12,345 nucleotides of DNA, from contig NZ_JOFJ01000037.1 in assembly GCF_000718255.1 (NCBI RefSeq), positions 1-12,345 of the forward strand, written 5' to 3'. This document shows positions 5,788 through 12,345 of the stretch, piece after piece. The notes under the pieces were generated by a model. That model searched no databases. It saw only the letters and a program-made list of their open reading frames with translations, and was not told where the DNA came from. Numbering within the stretch: position 1 is the stretch's first letter; the number at the start of each line of letters is the position of its first letter. Source of the stretch: Spirillospora albida. Lineage in GTDB: Bacteria; Actinomycetota; Actinomycetes; Streptosporangiales; Streptosporangiaceae. Made by a program: the position numbers and the translations under genes.

Positions 5788-7131
5788 GTGATGAACGAGT
5801 CGATGACGCTGCTCGTCGTCCTGGCCGTCGTGGTGGGCGGGCTGTGGGCCTGGCGCCGGTTGCACCCGGTGTCGTTCTGGTACGGCGTCGTTTTCCCGGC
5901 GCGGGCGGTGCTGGTGTACCTGTCCTGGCATCACGTCGCCTCCGGCTGCAAGCTCACCCGCAACCGGCGCCGGTTCCGCCTCACCCTGGACGCCCTCCCG
6001 GTCGTCGGCCCGGCGTCCCGCAACGCCGCGACCGTGGTCGAGCACAAGAGGCGGGTGCGGCGGGTCGACGTCGAGCGCGCTCCCCGCCTGGGTGTCCTTC
6101 GGCCGACTCGGCTGGGATGGCGGATGCGGCTGCGGCTGCACGACGGACAGGTCCCCGCCGACTACGAACGCGCCGCCGAGGGCATCGCGCACGCCTGGCG
6201 CGTCCACTCCGTCCGCGTCGTCGACGTCCGCCCCGGCTACGTCACGCTGTGGGCCACCATGCGTGACCCCCTCGTCGAGGTGACCGCCGAACCTGAAACC
6301 GGGGAGCTGCTGACCGTGCGTCCCGGCAAGCTGGAGAACGGCCGTGACTGGGTCATCGACTTCCGCACCATCCCGCACTGGCTCAACGCCGGCGCCACCC
6401 AATCAGGAAAGTCCAACCTCGCCAACGCCATCATCAAGGGCCTGGCCCCCCAGCCCATCGCCCTCGTCGGGTTCGACCTCAAGGGCGGGGTGGAGTTCAC
6501 CCCCTACGCCCCGAGGTTGTCGGCGCTGGCCACCACCCGCAAAGAGTCGGTGGATCTGCTGACCGATCTCGTCGGCGAGGTCGAAACCCGCATGGCCCTG
6601 TGCCGCACGCACGGCGCCCGCAACGTGTGGACGCTCCCGGACGACCTGCAGCCGATCCCGATCGTGGTCCTGGTGGACGAGGTCGCCGAGCTGTTCCTGA
6701 TGGCCGACAAGAGCGAGAAGGACGAGGTGTCGCGAACGGCAACGGCACTGCTGCGGGTCGCGCAACTCGGGCGGGCGTTCGCGGTGCATCTGATCGTGTG
6801 CGGTCAGCGCATCGGGTCCGACCTCGGCCCCGGCGTCACCGCCCTGCGCGCACAGCTTTCCGGGCGGGTGTGCCACCGGGTCAACGACCCCGAAACCGCG
6901 AACATGACCCTGGGCGACCTGGACCCCGCCGCCCTCGACGCCGCCCGCACCATCCCCGCCGAGACACCCGGCGTGTGCATCGTCGCCGGCCAAGACGGCT
7001 CCTGGCACCGCGCCCGGTCGGTGTACGTCCCCGAAACCGCGGCCGAGCAGGCCGCCCGCGACCACGCCCACCTCACCCCCGACTGGCACACCCTCATCGG
7101 CTCCGTCTCGGCCGTCCGCCCCGCCGCCTAA
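5788..7131 (+). CDS. FtsK/SpoIIIE-type DNA translocase, TraB-like transfer protein
   Basis: This 447-residue ATPase is the likely conjugation motor. In AICEs a single FtsK-like protein moves double-stranded DNA between mycelia without a relaxase. Residues 7-23 form a membrane helix and 33-48 may form a second. The motor core shows Walker A GATQSGKS at 202-209 (Lys208) and Walker B IVVLVDE with Asp297-Glu298. The FtsK-type downstream motifs (LGRAFAVHLIVCGQR, then a LSGRVCHRV segment) follow. The length is within the range of AICE FtsK-like proteins and shorter than Streptomyces plasmid TraB, which carries a further C-terminal DNA-reading winged helix. No such gamma-like domain is obvious here, so DNA recognition may be supplied elsewhere. 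GTG 5788 and ATG 5791 are both possible starts, and there is no strong ribosome-binding site, suggesting coupling to the preceding gene. Confidence 0.92.
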   Translation: MMNESMTLLVVLAVVVGGLWAWRRLHPVSFWYGVVFPARAVLVYLSWHHVASGCKLTRNRRRFRLTLDALPVVGPASRNAATVVEHKRRVRRVDVERAPRLGVLRPTRLGWRMRLRLHDGQVPADYERAAEGIAHAWRVHSVRVVDVRPGYVTLWATMRDPLVEVTAEPETGELLTVRPGKLENGRDWVIDFRTIPHWLNAGATQSGKSNLANAIIKGLAPQPIALVGFDLKGGVEFTPYAPRLSALATTRKESVDLLTDLVGEVETRMALCRTHGARNVWTLPDDLQPIPIVVLVDEVAELFLMADKSEKDEVSRTATALLRVAQLGRAFAVHLIVCGQRIGSDLGPGVTALRAQLSGRVCHRVNDPETANMTLGDLDPAALDAARTIPAETPGVCIVAGQDGSWHRARSVYVPETAAEQAARDHAHLTPDWHTLIGSVSAVRPAA

Positions 7132-7224
7132 CCCCCGCGTCCCGCACCGCTCCCGCTCTTCTCTCCCGTCCTCTGCGCCATGTCCCTACCCGACCCATAC
7201 CTGAAACCGTCTGGAGGCCCCTCG

Positions 7225-7503
7225 ATGACCGCGCGCATCCTCGTCCTTCGTCCCGGCGCCGTCCCCGTCCCGTCCCAGCCGTCCGCCCCCTCGTCCTCGT
7301 CCCATCCCTCGTCCTCGATCGTCCCGCCGGTCCGCATCGGCTGGGACGACCTTCGGGGCCTGCACGTGGCGGTGTGCGACCGGTGCACCGACACCTACAC
7401 CTCCCCCTCGGCAGGAGACGTCGAGGACTGGGCCGACTCCCACCGCTGTGACGCCGAGATGGCCGCGCTCCTGACGCTCGTCACCTCCCGGCGGGCCGCC
7501 TGA
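7225..7503 (+). CDS. Small Cys/His protein in the transfer operon
   Basis: This 92-residue protein has no family name that I recognise. The first 35 residues are a Ser/Pro-rich disordered tail encoded by repeated TCG/TCC codons. The remainder holds CDRC (Cys51, Cys54) and HRC (His73, Cys75), spaced as in a single small zinc-binding domain, followed by a short helix. I chose ATG 7225 because GGAGG at 7213-7217 lies seven bases before it; the longer frame from 7180 lacks a site. The stop overlaps the next start as TGATG, so it is translationally coupled to the DUF2637 membrane protein. Zinc binding is inferred. Its place in the operon suggests an accessory role in transfer or spread. Confidence 0.75.
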   Translation: MTARILVLRPGAVPVPSQPSAPSSSSHPSSSIVPPVRIGWDDLRGLHVAVCDRCTDTYTSPSAGDVEDWADSHRCDAEMAALLTLVTSRRAA

Positions 7504-8369
7504 TGCGCCGCTCCGTTGCGGCGCTGGCCGACTCCGGGCCGGTCGTGGTCCTGGCTGCCATCGCGGCGGCCGGGTCGTTCACCCACATCCGCGACACCGC
7601 CACCGAACACGGACAAGGCGGCTGGATGGCCTGGGCCGTGGCGGTCTGCATCGACCTCACCTGCGTCATGGCGGCGCGGGAACGTCAGCGCGACCAGCGG
7701 ACGGGACGGCGGACGGCGCGCCTGTCGTGGCCGACCGGGGTCCTGATCGGCGGCATCCTGCTGTCCCTGGCCGCCAACCTCGCCCAGGCCGACCCGACCG
7801 TATGGGGCTGGATCACCGCCGGCACCCCCGCCGCCGCCTTCCTCGTCGCGGTCTCCATGCTCGAACGCCGCACCACCGGCAAGGCGCCGTCCTCGTCCCC
7901 GGCCGCCTCGTCCCCCGCCCCGTCCCGGTTCTGTCCTGTTCCGTCCGAGTCGCCCGCCGCCCTATCCAGCGCGGCGCCTGTCTCCTCGCGGTCGTCCTCC
8001 GAGCGGTCGGGGCCGTCCTCGCCGTGGGTGCGCTGGGACGAAACCCGCAACCACACGGCGCCGACCGTCCCGCACGCACTACCGGCCGACCTCGACCAGG
8101 ACGAGCGGGACGACGCCGAGACCGGCGGACAAACCGAGATCCCCGTCCCCGTCCCCGCGTCTGCCTCCTCGTCCGCCTCGCCCTCGTCCGCGCCCTCGTC
8201 GTCGCCGGCGGCTGAGCTGGTCGAGTTCGCCCGGCGGGTCGCCACCGAACACCACAACGCGCACGGACGCCCCATCACCCGCGACGCCCTCCGCGCACGC
8301 CTCGGGGTCTCCAACCAACTCGCCTCCGACCTGCTGCGCCAGCTCCGCACCGAAACCGCACCCGCCTGA
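7503..8369 (+). CDS. DUF2637 membrane protein, Spd-like
   Basis: This 288-residue protein has four predicted membrane helices in the first 120 residues (about 10-27, 40-58, 78-96 and 101-119), matching the DUF2637 family found on actinobacterial plasmids and AICEs. A long Ser/Ala/Pro-rich linker (about 124-230) follows. The C terminus has a helix-turn-helix-like module (about 236-284, with ITRDALRARLGVS and a following LRQLR helix). Such membrane proteins next to a TraB-type motor are usually regarded as spread (Spd) proteins that help plasmids pass between hyphal compartments; this role is inferred from context. The C-terminal module could bind DNA and so tether it to the membrane. The start overlaps the preceding stop. 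Confidence 0.85.
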   Translation: MRRSVAALADSGPVVVLAAIAAAGSFTHIRDTATEHGQGGWMAWAVAVCIDLTCVMAARERQRDQRTGRRTARLSWPTGVLIGGILLSLAANLAQADPTVWGWITAGTPAAAFLVAVSMLERRTTGKAPSSSPAASSPAPSRFCPVPSESPAALSSAAPVSSRSSSERSGPSSPWVRWDETRNHTAPTVPHALPADLDQDERDDAETGGQTEIPVPVPASASSSASPSSAPSSSPAAELVEFARRVATEHHNAHGRPITRDALRARLGVSNQLASDLLRQLRTETAPA

Positions 8370-8386
8370 CCGAAAGGACCCCCGTC

Positions 8387-8797
8387 ATGCCCGACCCAAC
8401 CACGCCCCGGCCCGTCCCGATGGTGCCCGGTGACCTGTTCGCCCGCCACCAGACCATCACCGGCCTGCGCGCCCTGGCCGACTTCCTCGAAACCCACCCC
8501 GACGTCCCCGTCAACGAATACGGCCAAGACTTCATCGTCCTCGCCCGCACCGGTGACGACACCTCCTCGGCCGCCCTCGTCGACCAGACGGCGGCCGTCC
8601 TGGAAGAGCCCGTCACCGACGAACGTGACCAGGGCGGCCACTACAGGGCCTCCCGGATGTTCGGCCGGATCGCCTACAGCATCGTCCACATCCCCGACCG
8701 CGCCCGCCGCGCACACCACGCCCGCAACAGCTACGCCCCCAACGTCATCCCCGACCACAACGACACCGGGCACGACGGCGCGGAGCGGGCGGCCTGA
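8387..8797 (+). CDS. Conserved AICE hypothetical protein (136 residues)
   Basis: The start at ATG 8387 is supported by AAAGGA at 8373-8378. The protein has a mixed helix/strand body: a helix with TGLRALADFLETHPDVPV, a strand NEYGQDFIVLAR, a helix around residues 60-75, and a strand RIAYSIVHIP. Short proteins with the pattern ITGLRALADFLE...HPDVPV recur in actinobacterial plasmids and elements and have no assigned function. There is no membrane segment or catalytic motif. It is separated by 17 bases from the DUF2637 gene and overlaps the next microprotein start (TGATG), so it belongs to the same transcript. Confidence 0.8.
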   Translation: MPDPTTPRPVPMVPGDLFARHQTITGLRALADFLETHPDVPVNEYGQDFIVLARTGDDTSSAALVDQTAAVLEEPVTDERDQGGHYRASRMFGRIAYSIVHIPDRARRAHHARNSYAPNVIPDHNDTGHDGAERAA

Positions 8798-8910
8798 TGC
8801 CCGCCCTCCTGGTCCTCGCCTGCGGGTGGCGGTGCGGGACCTGCGGCGGAGGCGGGATCGCCTCCGACGGCACCACCTGCCCCGACTGCCACGGACACGG
8901 CCACCTCTGA
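8797..8910 (+). CDS. 37-residue DnaJ-like zinc-finger microprotein
   Basis: ATG 8797 overlaps the upstream TGA and the frame runs to TGA at 8908-8910. The product carries two CxxCxG-type knuckles, Cys13-x2-Cys16-Gly and Cys28-x2-Cys31-x-Gly-x-Gly, the repeat pattern of the DnaJ cysteine-rich zinc domain, with a short hydrophobic N terminus. GGAG at 8782-8785 may serve as ribosome-binding site. Coupled position, the conserved motif pair and codon bias typical of the neighbours all support a real gene, although it is shorter than most gene finders accept. Zinc binding is inferred from the motif; the partner is unknown. Confidence 0.72.
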   Translation: MPALLVLACGWRCGTCGGGGIASDGTTCPDCHGHGHL

Positions 8911-8928
8911 CCGGAAGGAATCCCCTCG

Positions 8929-9084
8929 ATGTTCCTGCGCCGCTGCGCCTTCATCACCTTCTGGCTCGTGCTCGGCCTGTACGTCCTACGCCACCCCGAA
9001 AGCGCCGCCCACACCGTCCACGCCATCACCACCGGCCTCTCCACCATGGCCGAGGCCCTGTCGCGGTTCACCTCCGCCTTCTGA
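8929..9084 (+). CDS. 51-residue membrane peptide, possible small Spd protein
   Basis: ATG 8929 is preceded by GGAAGGA (8913-8919) at a good distance. The product has a basic start (FLRRC), one hydrophobic helix at about residues 7-20 (FITFWLVLGLYVL) and an amphipathic C-terminal helix (TTGLSTMAEALSRF). Tiny membrane proteins of this sort accompany transfer genes in Streptomyces plasmids and AICEs. I infer a spread or transfer-membrane role from position; no family is recognised. Confidence 0.68.
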   Translation: MFLRRCAFITFWLVLGLYVLRHPESAAHTVHAITTGLSTMAEALSRFTSAF

Positions 9085-9092
9085 ACCCCTCG

Positions 9093-9133
9093 CCCTGGCG
9101 CGGCCGTCGCCCTCGAACCAGGCCGCGCCGGGG
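9093..9133 (+). terminator. Hairpin between the transfer and replication genes
   Basis: GGCGCGGCC (9097-9105) and GGCCGCGCC (9121-9129) pair perfectly. CCCT and GGGG extend the stem to 13 pairs with one wobble, leaving a 15-base loop. It begins nine bases after the 51-residue gene and ends 43 bases before the rep start. It may terminate or attenuate the transfer transcript, or control rep translation. No T-run follows. Confidence 0.55.
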
Positions 9134-9176
9134 CCTGCCCCCCGATCCTGCGCACGGATGAGGAGACCCGTCCACC

Positions 9177-10576
<1,400 letters not shown>

Positions 10577-10580
<4 letters not shown>

Positions 10581-10834
10581 GCAAGGCAACCAGGCAGGTA
10601 CTCCCGATCAACCCGGGCGAACGGCTGTTGACCATCGCGGAAGCCGCCGAGTACCTCAACACCTCGGCGCGCTTCCCTCGTCGGCTCGTCGCTGAGCGGC
10701 GCATCCGCTTCGTACGTCTCGGTGAGCCGGGCAAGCGCGGTCACATCCGCATCCCTGAGTCCGCACTCCGTGAGTACGTCTCCGCCGGACTGGTCGAGCC
10801 GATGACGTCCGCCGACGTCTGGAGGGCTGCCTGA
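10577..10834 (+). CDS. xis: Excisionase (Xis), MerR/HTH_17-like
   Basis: This 85-residue protein is a single winged-helix DNA-binding domain. It shows the HTH_17 pattern LLTIAEAAEYLNTS (about residues 17-30), a second helix RRLVAERRI, and the wing with a RGHIRIPESALREYV end. Small proteins of this kind between rep and int direct the integrase toward excision by bending DNA at the attachment site. GGAAGG at 10567-10572 supports ATG 10577. It overlaps the rep stop (ATGA) and the int start (TGATG), so rep, xis and int should be translated together. The sequence ARFPRRLV in place of the more usual TxRFVRRLV is a minor variation. Confidence 0.9.
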
Positions 10835-12180
10835 TGGCCAATAAGGACGGTCACCGCCGATTCGGGAGCATCCGGAAACTACCCTCCGGCCGGTTTCAGG
10901 CACGCTATCCCGGCCCTGACGGACGTATTCGTACCGCGCCGAACACGTTCGCGACCAAGCGGGACGCGGATCGCTATCTGACGCTGGTGGAAGGCCAGAT
11001 GCTCAGCGGTGATTGGACAGATCCGGAGCGGGCCAAGGTCAAGCTCGGCGACTACGCCGCGAAGTGGGTAGAGCAGCGCCAGAAGCTTCGACCTCGGACA
11101 CGTGAGCTGTACGGCTGGCTTCTGCGGAAGCACATTGCACCGCACCTCGGCACGGTCGCGCTCGGCCAGCTCAGCACGCCCATGGTCCGCGACTGGCTGT
11201 CCACCCTCGCCGATTCCGGCGTCTCATCGACCTCGCGGGCTAAGGCTTACCGCCTCCTGCGGGCCGTGCTCATGACGGCCGTCGACGAAGACAAGATCCT
11301 CACCCGGAACCCGTGCCGGGTGCGTGGGGCCGGCACGGAGGACGCTCCCGAGCGACCTACCCTCACCGTCGCTCAGGTCTTCGAGCTGGCGGAACGGGTC
11401 GGCGTCCGGCCGGTCGGGAACATCCGGAAACTCGACTCGGGAGACTACCGGCTTCGCTATCGGGTCAAGGACGGTGTGATGCGCCGGTTCCCGCAGACCT
11501 TCCCGACCCGAATGGAGGCTGAGCGGGTGCTGTGGAAGATGGCGGAGGACGGACATGCCGACGTCGTCCAGGACGACCGGCTTCGGGCGCTGGTGCTGCT
11601 CGCGGCATTCGCGAGCCTGCGGTGGGGTGAGGTGACCGCGCTCCGGCGCTGTGACATCGACACCGTGAACCGGACCGTCCGGGTTCGGGGCGCCTACGTC
11701 GAGCGAGCCAACGGGGAAATGATCCTCGGCCCGACAAAGTCCAAGGCGGGCATGCGCACGGTCTCACTCCCGGCCTCGATCGTCCCTCACCTCGTCGCGC
11801 ACCTGAACAAGTACGTCCGGCCAGACGCCGAGGCCCTTGTTTTCACGGGGATCAAAGGGGGGCCACTGCGGCGCAGCGGCTTCAACAAGCTGACGCGGTG
11901 GAGCCACGTGGTCACGGCGCTCGGGGAGCCGAACCTGCACTTTCACGACCTCCGACACACCGGGAACACCCTCGCCGCGGACATGGGCGTCTCGTTGCGC
12001 AACCTGATGGCGCGCATGGGGCACGACAACGAGCGGGCAGCCCTCCGGTATCAGCACCGATCGGCCAAGGGAGATCGCGCCATCGCGGACGGGCTTGACG
12101 CGCTCGTGCGAGCGGAGCGGGACCAGGACGGAGGCGAGGATGACGACGGGGCGGCCGGCGCGCTGGTGCCGGTGACCTAA
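10834..12180 (+). CDS. int: Tyrosine integrase with a duplicated arm-binding domain
   Basis: This 448-residue tyrosine recombinase should integrate the element into the adjacent tRNA-Gly gene and, with Xis, excise it. Domains: an AP2-like arm-type DNA-binding domain (about 9-57), a SAM-like core-binding domain (about 68-165), and the catalytic domain (about 178-430). Catalytic residues are Arg263 (SLRWGE), His371-x2-Arg374 (HDLRH), His397 (MGHD) and nucleophile Tyr406. Unusually, residues about 190-245, between LTVAQVFELAERVG and the catalytic LRALVLLAAF segment, form a second copy of the AP2-like domain, about 45% identical to the first over 42 aligned residues. GGAGG at 10821-10825 supports ATG 10834. 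I have an impression that some Streptosporangiales integrases share this arrangement, so it may be a subfamily trait rather than a lone event. Confidence 0.93.
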   Translation: MANKDGHRRFGSIRKLPSGRFQARYPGPDGRIRTAPNTFATKRDADRYLTLVEGQMLSGDWTDPERAKVKLGDYAAKWVEQRQKLRPRTRELYGWLLRKHIAPHLGTVALGQLSTPMVRDWLSTLADSGVSSTSRAKAYRLLRAVLMTAVDEDKILTRNPCRVRGAGTEDAPERPTLTVAQVFELAERVGVRPVGNIRKLDSGDYRLRYRVKDGVMRRFPQTFPTRMEAERVLWKMAEDGHADVVQDDRLRALVLLAAFASLRWGEVTALRRCDIDTVNRTVRVRGAYVERANGEMILGPTKSKAGMRTVSLPASIVPHLVAHLNKYVRPDAEALVFTGIKGGPLRRSGFNKLTRWSHVVTALGEPNLHFHDLRHTGNTLAADMGVSLRNLMARMGHDNERAALRYQHRSAKGDRAIADGLDALVRAERDQDGGEDDDGAAGALVPVT

Positions 12181-12197
12181 TGGCACGCTAATGGCAC
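12177..12197. repeat. Tandem repeats near the attachment site, candidate Int/Xis sites
   Basis: CTAATGGCAC occurs at 12177-12186 and again at 12188-12197, an 11-base period, starting in the stop codon of int. One helical turn spacing is typical of arm-type integrase or excisionase sites. The position between int and the tRNA attachment core fits this. Function is inferred. Confidence 0.55.
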
Positions 12198-12226
12198 ACG
12201 AGTACGGATAGGGCTCCATACGAAAG

Positions 12227-12264
12227 AGGCCCAGGTCTAGGGATCTTGTCCCTGGCCTGGGCCT
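12227..12264 (-). terminator. Hairpin terminator between int and tRNA-Gly, probably bidirectional
   Basis: AGGCCCAGG (12227-12235) and CCTGGGCCT (12256-12264) pair perfectly. Inner GGGA and TCCC extend the stem around a short loop. On the minus strand it starts a few bases after the tRNA 3' end and is followed by CTTTCG, fitting termination of the tRNA transcript. On the plus strand it follows int by about 46 bases. Confidence 0.75.
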
Positions 12265-12270
12265 TCGTGG

Positions 12271-12310
12271 TGGAGCGGGTGACGGGAATCGAACCCGCGC
12301 TGTCAGCTTG
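12271..12310. other. Inferred attachment site overlapping the tRNA 3' half
   Basis: The int/xis genes point at the 3' end of an intact tRNA-Gly, so the recombination core should be a short identity segment within its T-arm, variable region and perhaps anticodon arm. Exact limits cannot be set, because the matching copy at the other end of the element is not in this window. Confidence 0.5.
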
Positions 12311-12344
12311 GGAAGCTGAAGTTCTACCATTGAACTACACCCGC
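12271..12344 (-). tRNA. tRNA-Gly (anticodon CCC)
   Basis: Read on the minus strand, the sequence folds as a complete tRNA. The acceptor stem is GCGGGTG (12338-12344) with CACCCGC, followed by T and an encoded CCA. The D-arm is GTTC-AATGGTA-GAAC. The anticodon stem TCAGC/GCTGA has loop TTCCCAA, giving anticodon CCC, which reads GGG. The T-arm is GCGGG-TTCGATT-CCCGT. The 3' end faces the integrase, as expected for an attachment site. All arms pair, so the gene is intact and the element must restore its 3' end. Confidence 0.95.
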
Positions 12345-12345
12345 G

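Noticed and set aside
5587..6402. Long minus-strand open frame opposite the translocase.
   Set aside because: It is a shadow of high-G+C coding sequence: biased Gly/Asp/His/Val composition, no ribosome-binding site, no family, and it lies opposite a clear ATPase gene.
7685..8773. 362-codon minus-strand open frame opposite the DUF2637 and 136-residue genes.
   Set aside because: Its composition is that of an antisense shadow, and it spans three well-supported plus-strand features.

Overview
This is a high-G+C actinobacterial window, of a Streptomyces-, Actinomadura- or Nonomuraea-like type. The evidence is the strong G/C third-position bias, GTG starts, short coupled genes and the protein families present. 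Most of it (about 3.0 to 12.27 kb) is the core of an actinomycete integrative and conjugative element (AICE) of the pSAM2 class. It ends at a tRNA-Gly gene (anticodon CCC) on the minus strand at the right edge. The element lies on the 3' side of that tRNA, as expected for tyrosine-integrase elements that insert into tRNA 3' ends.

Layout from left to right. Positions 1-3028 are gene-poor and less biased in base composition. They hold two unrecognised proteins, each with one N-terminal membrane anchor (885-1400 and 1993-2625), a pair of direct repeats resembling an insertion-sequence end (2961-3005), and several stem-loops. Positions 3093-5286 are a minus-strand operon: a GntR/UTRA regulator, then three small tryptophan-rich proteins of similar predicted layout, then a free-standing protein resembling the RNA polymerase alpha C-terminal domain. 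The last four genes overlap at stop/start junctions, and a strong hairpin at 3029-3075 ends the unit.

A divergent control region at 5287-5377 separates this operon from the rightward one. The rightward series encodes a small conserved protein, an FtsK/TraB-type DNA translocase (double-stranded DNA transfer), a small Cys/His protein, a DUF2637 membrane protein, a 136-residue unknown, a 37-residue DnaJ-like zinc-finger microprotein, and a 51-residue membrane peptide. After a hairpin come the replication initiator (RepSA-like, HUH motif), the excisionase and the tyrosine integrase. The last two follow rep with stop/start overlaps, so replication, excision and integration appear coupled.

Likely logic: the GntR regulator (KorSA-like) holds the divergent promoters in check. 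When it is released, Xis and Int excise the element, Rep copies it by rolling circle, and the translocase plus the small membrane proteins move it and spread it through the mycelium. I found no second copy of the tRNA 3' end, so the left attachment site is probably outside the window and the 1-3028 segment is probably element cargo.

The most notable points are the regulator/Trp-rich/alpha-CTD operon, whose role I do not recognise, and an integrase whose arm-type DNA-binding domain is duplicated and inserted at the front of its catalytic domain.
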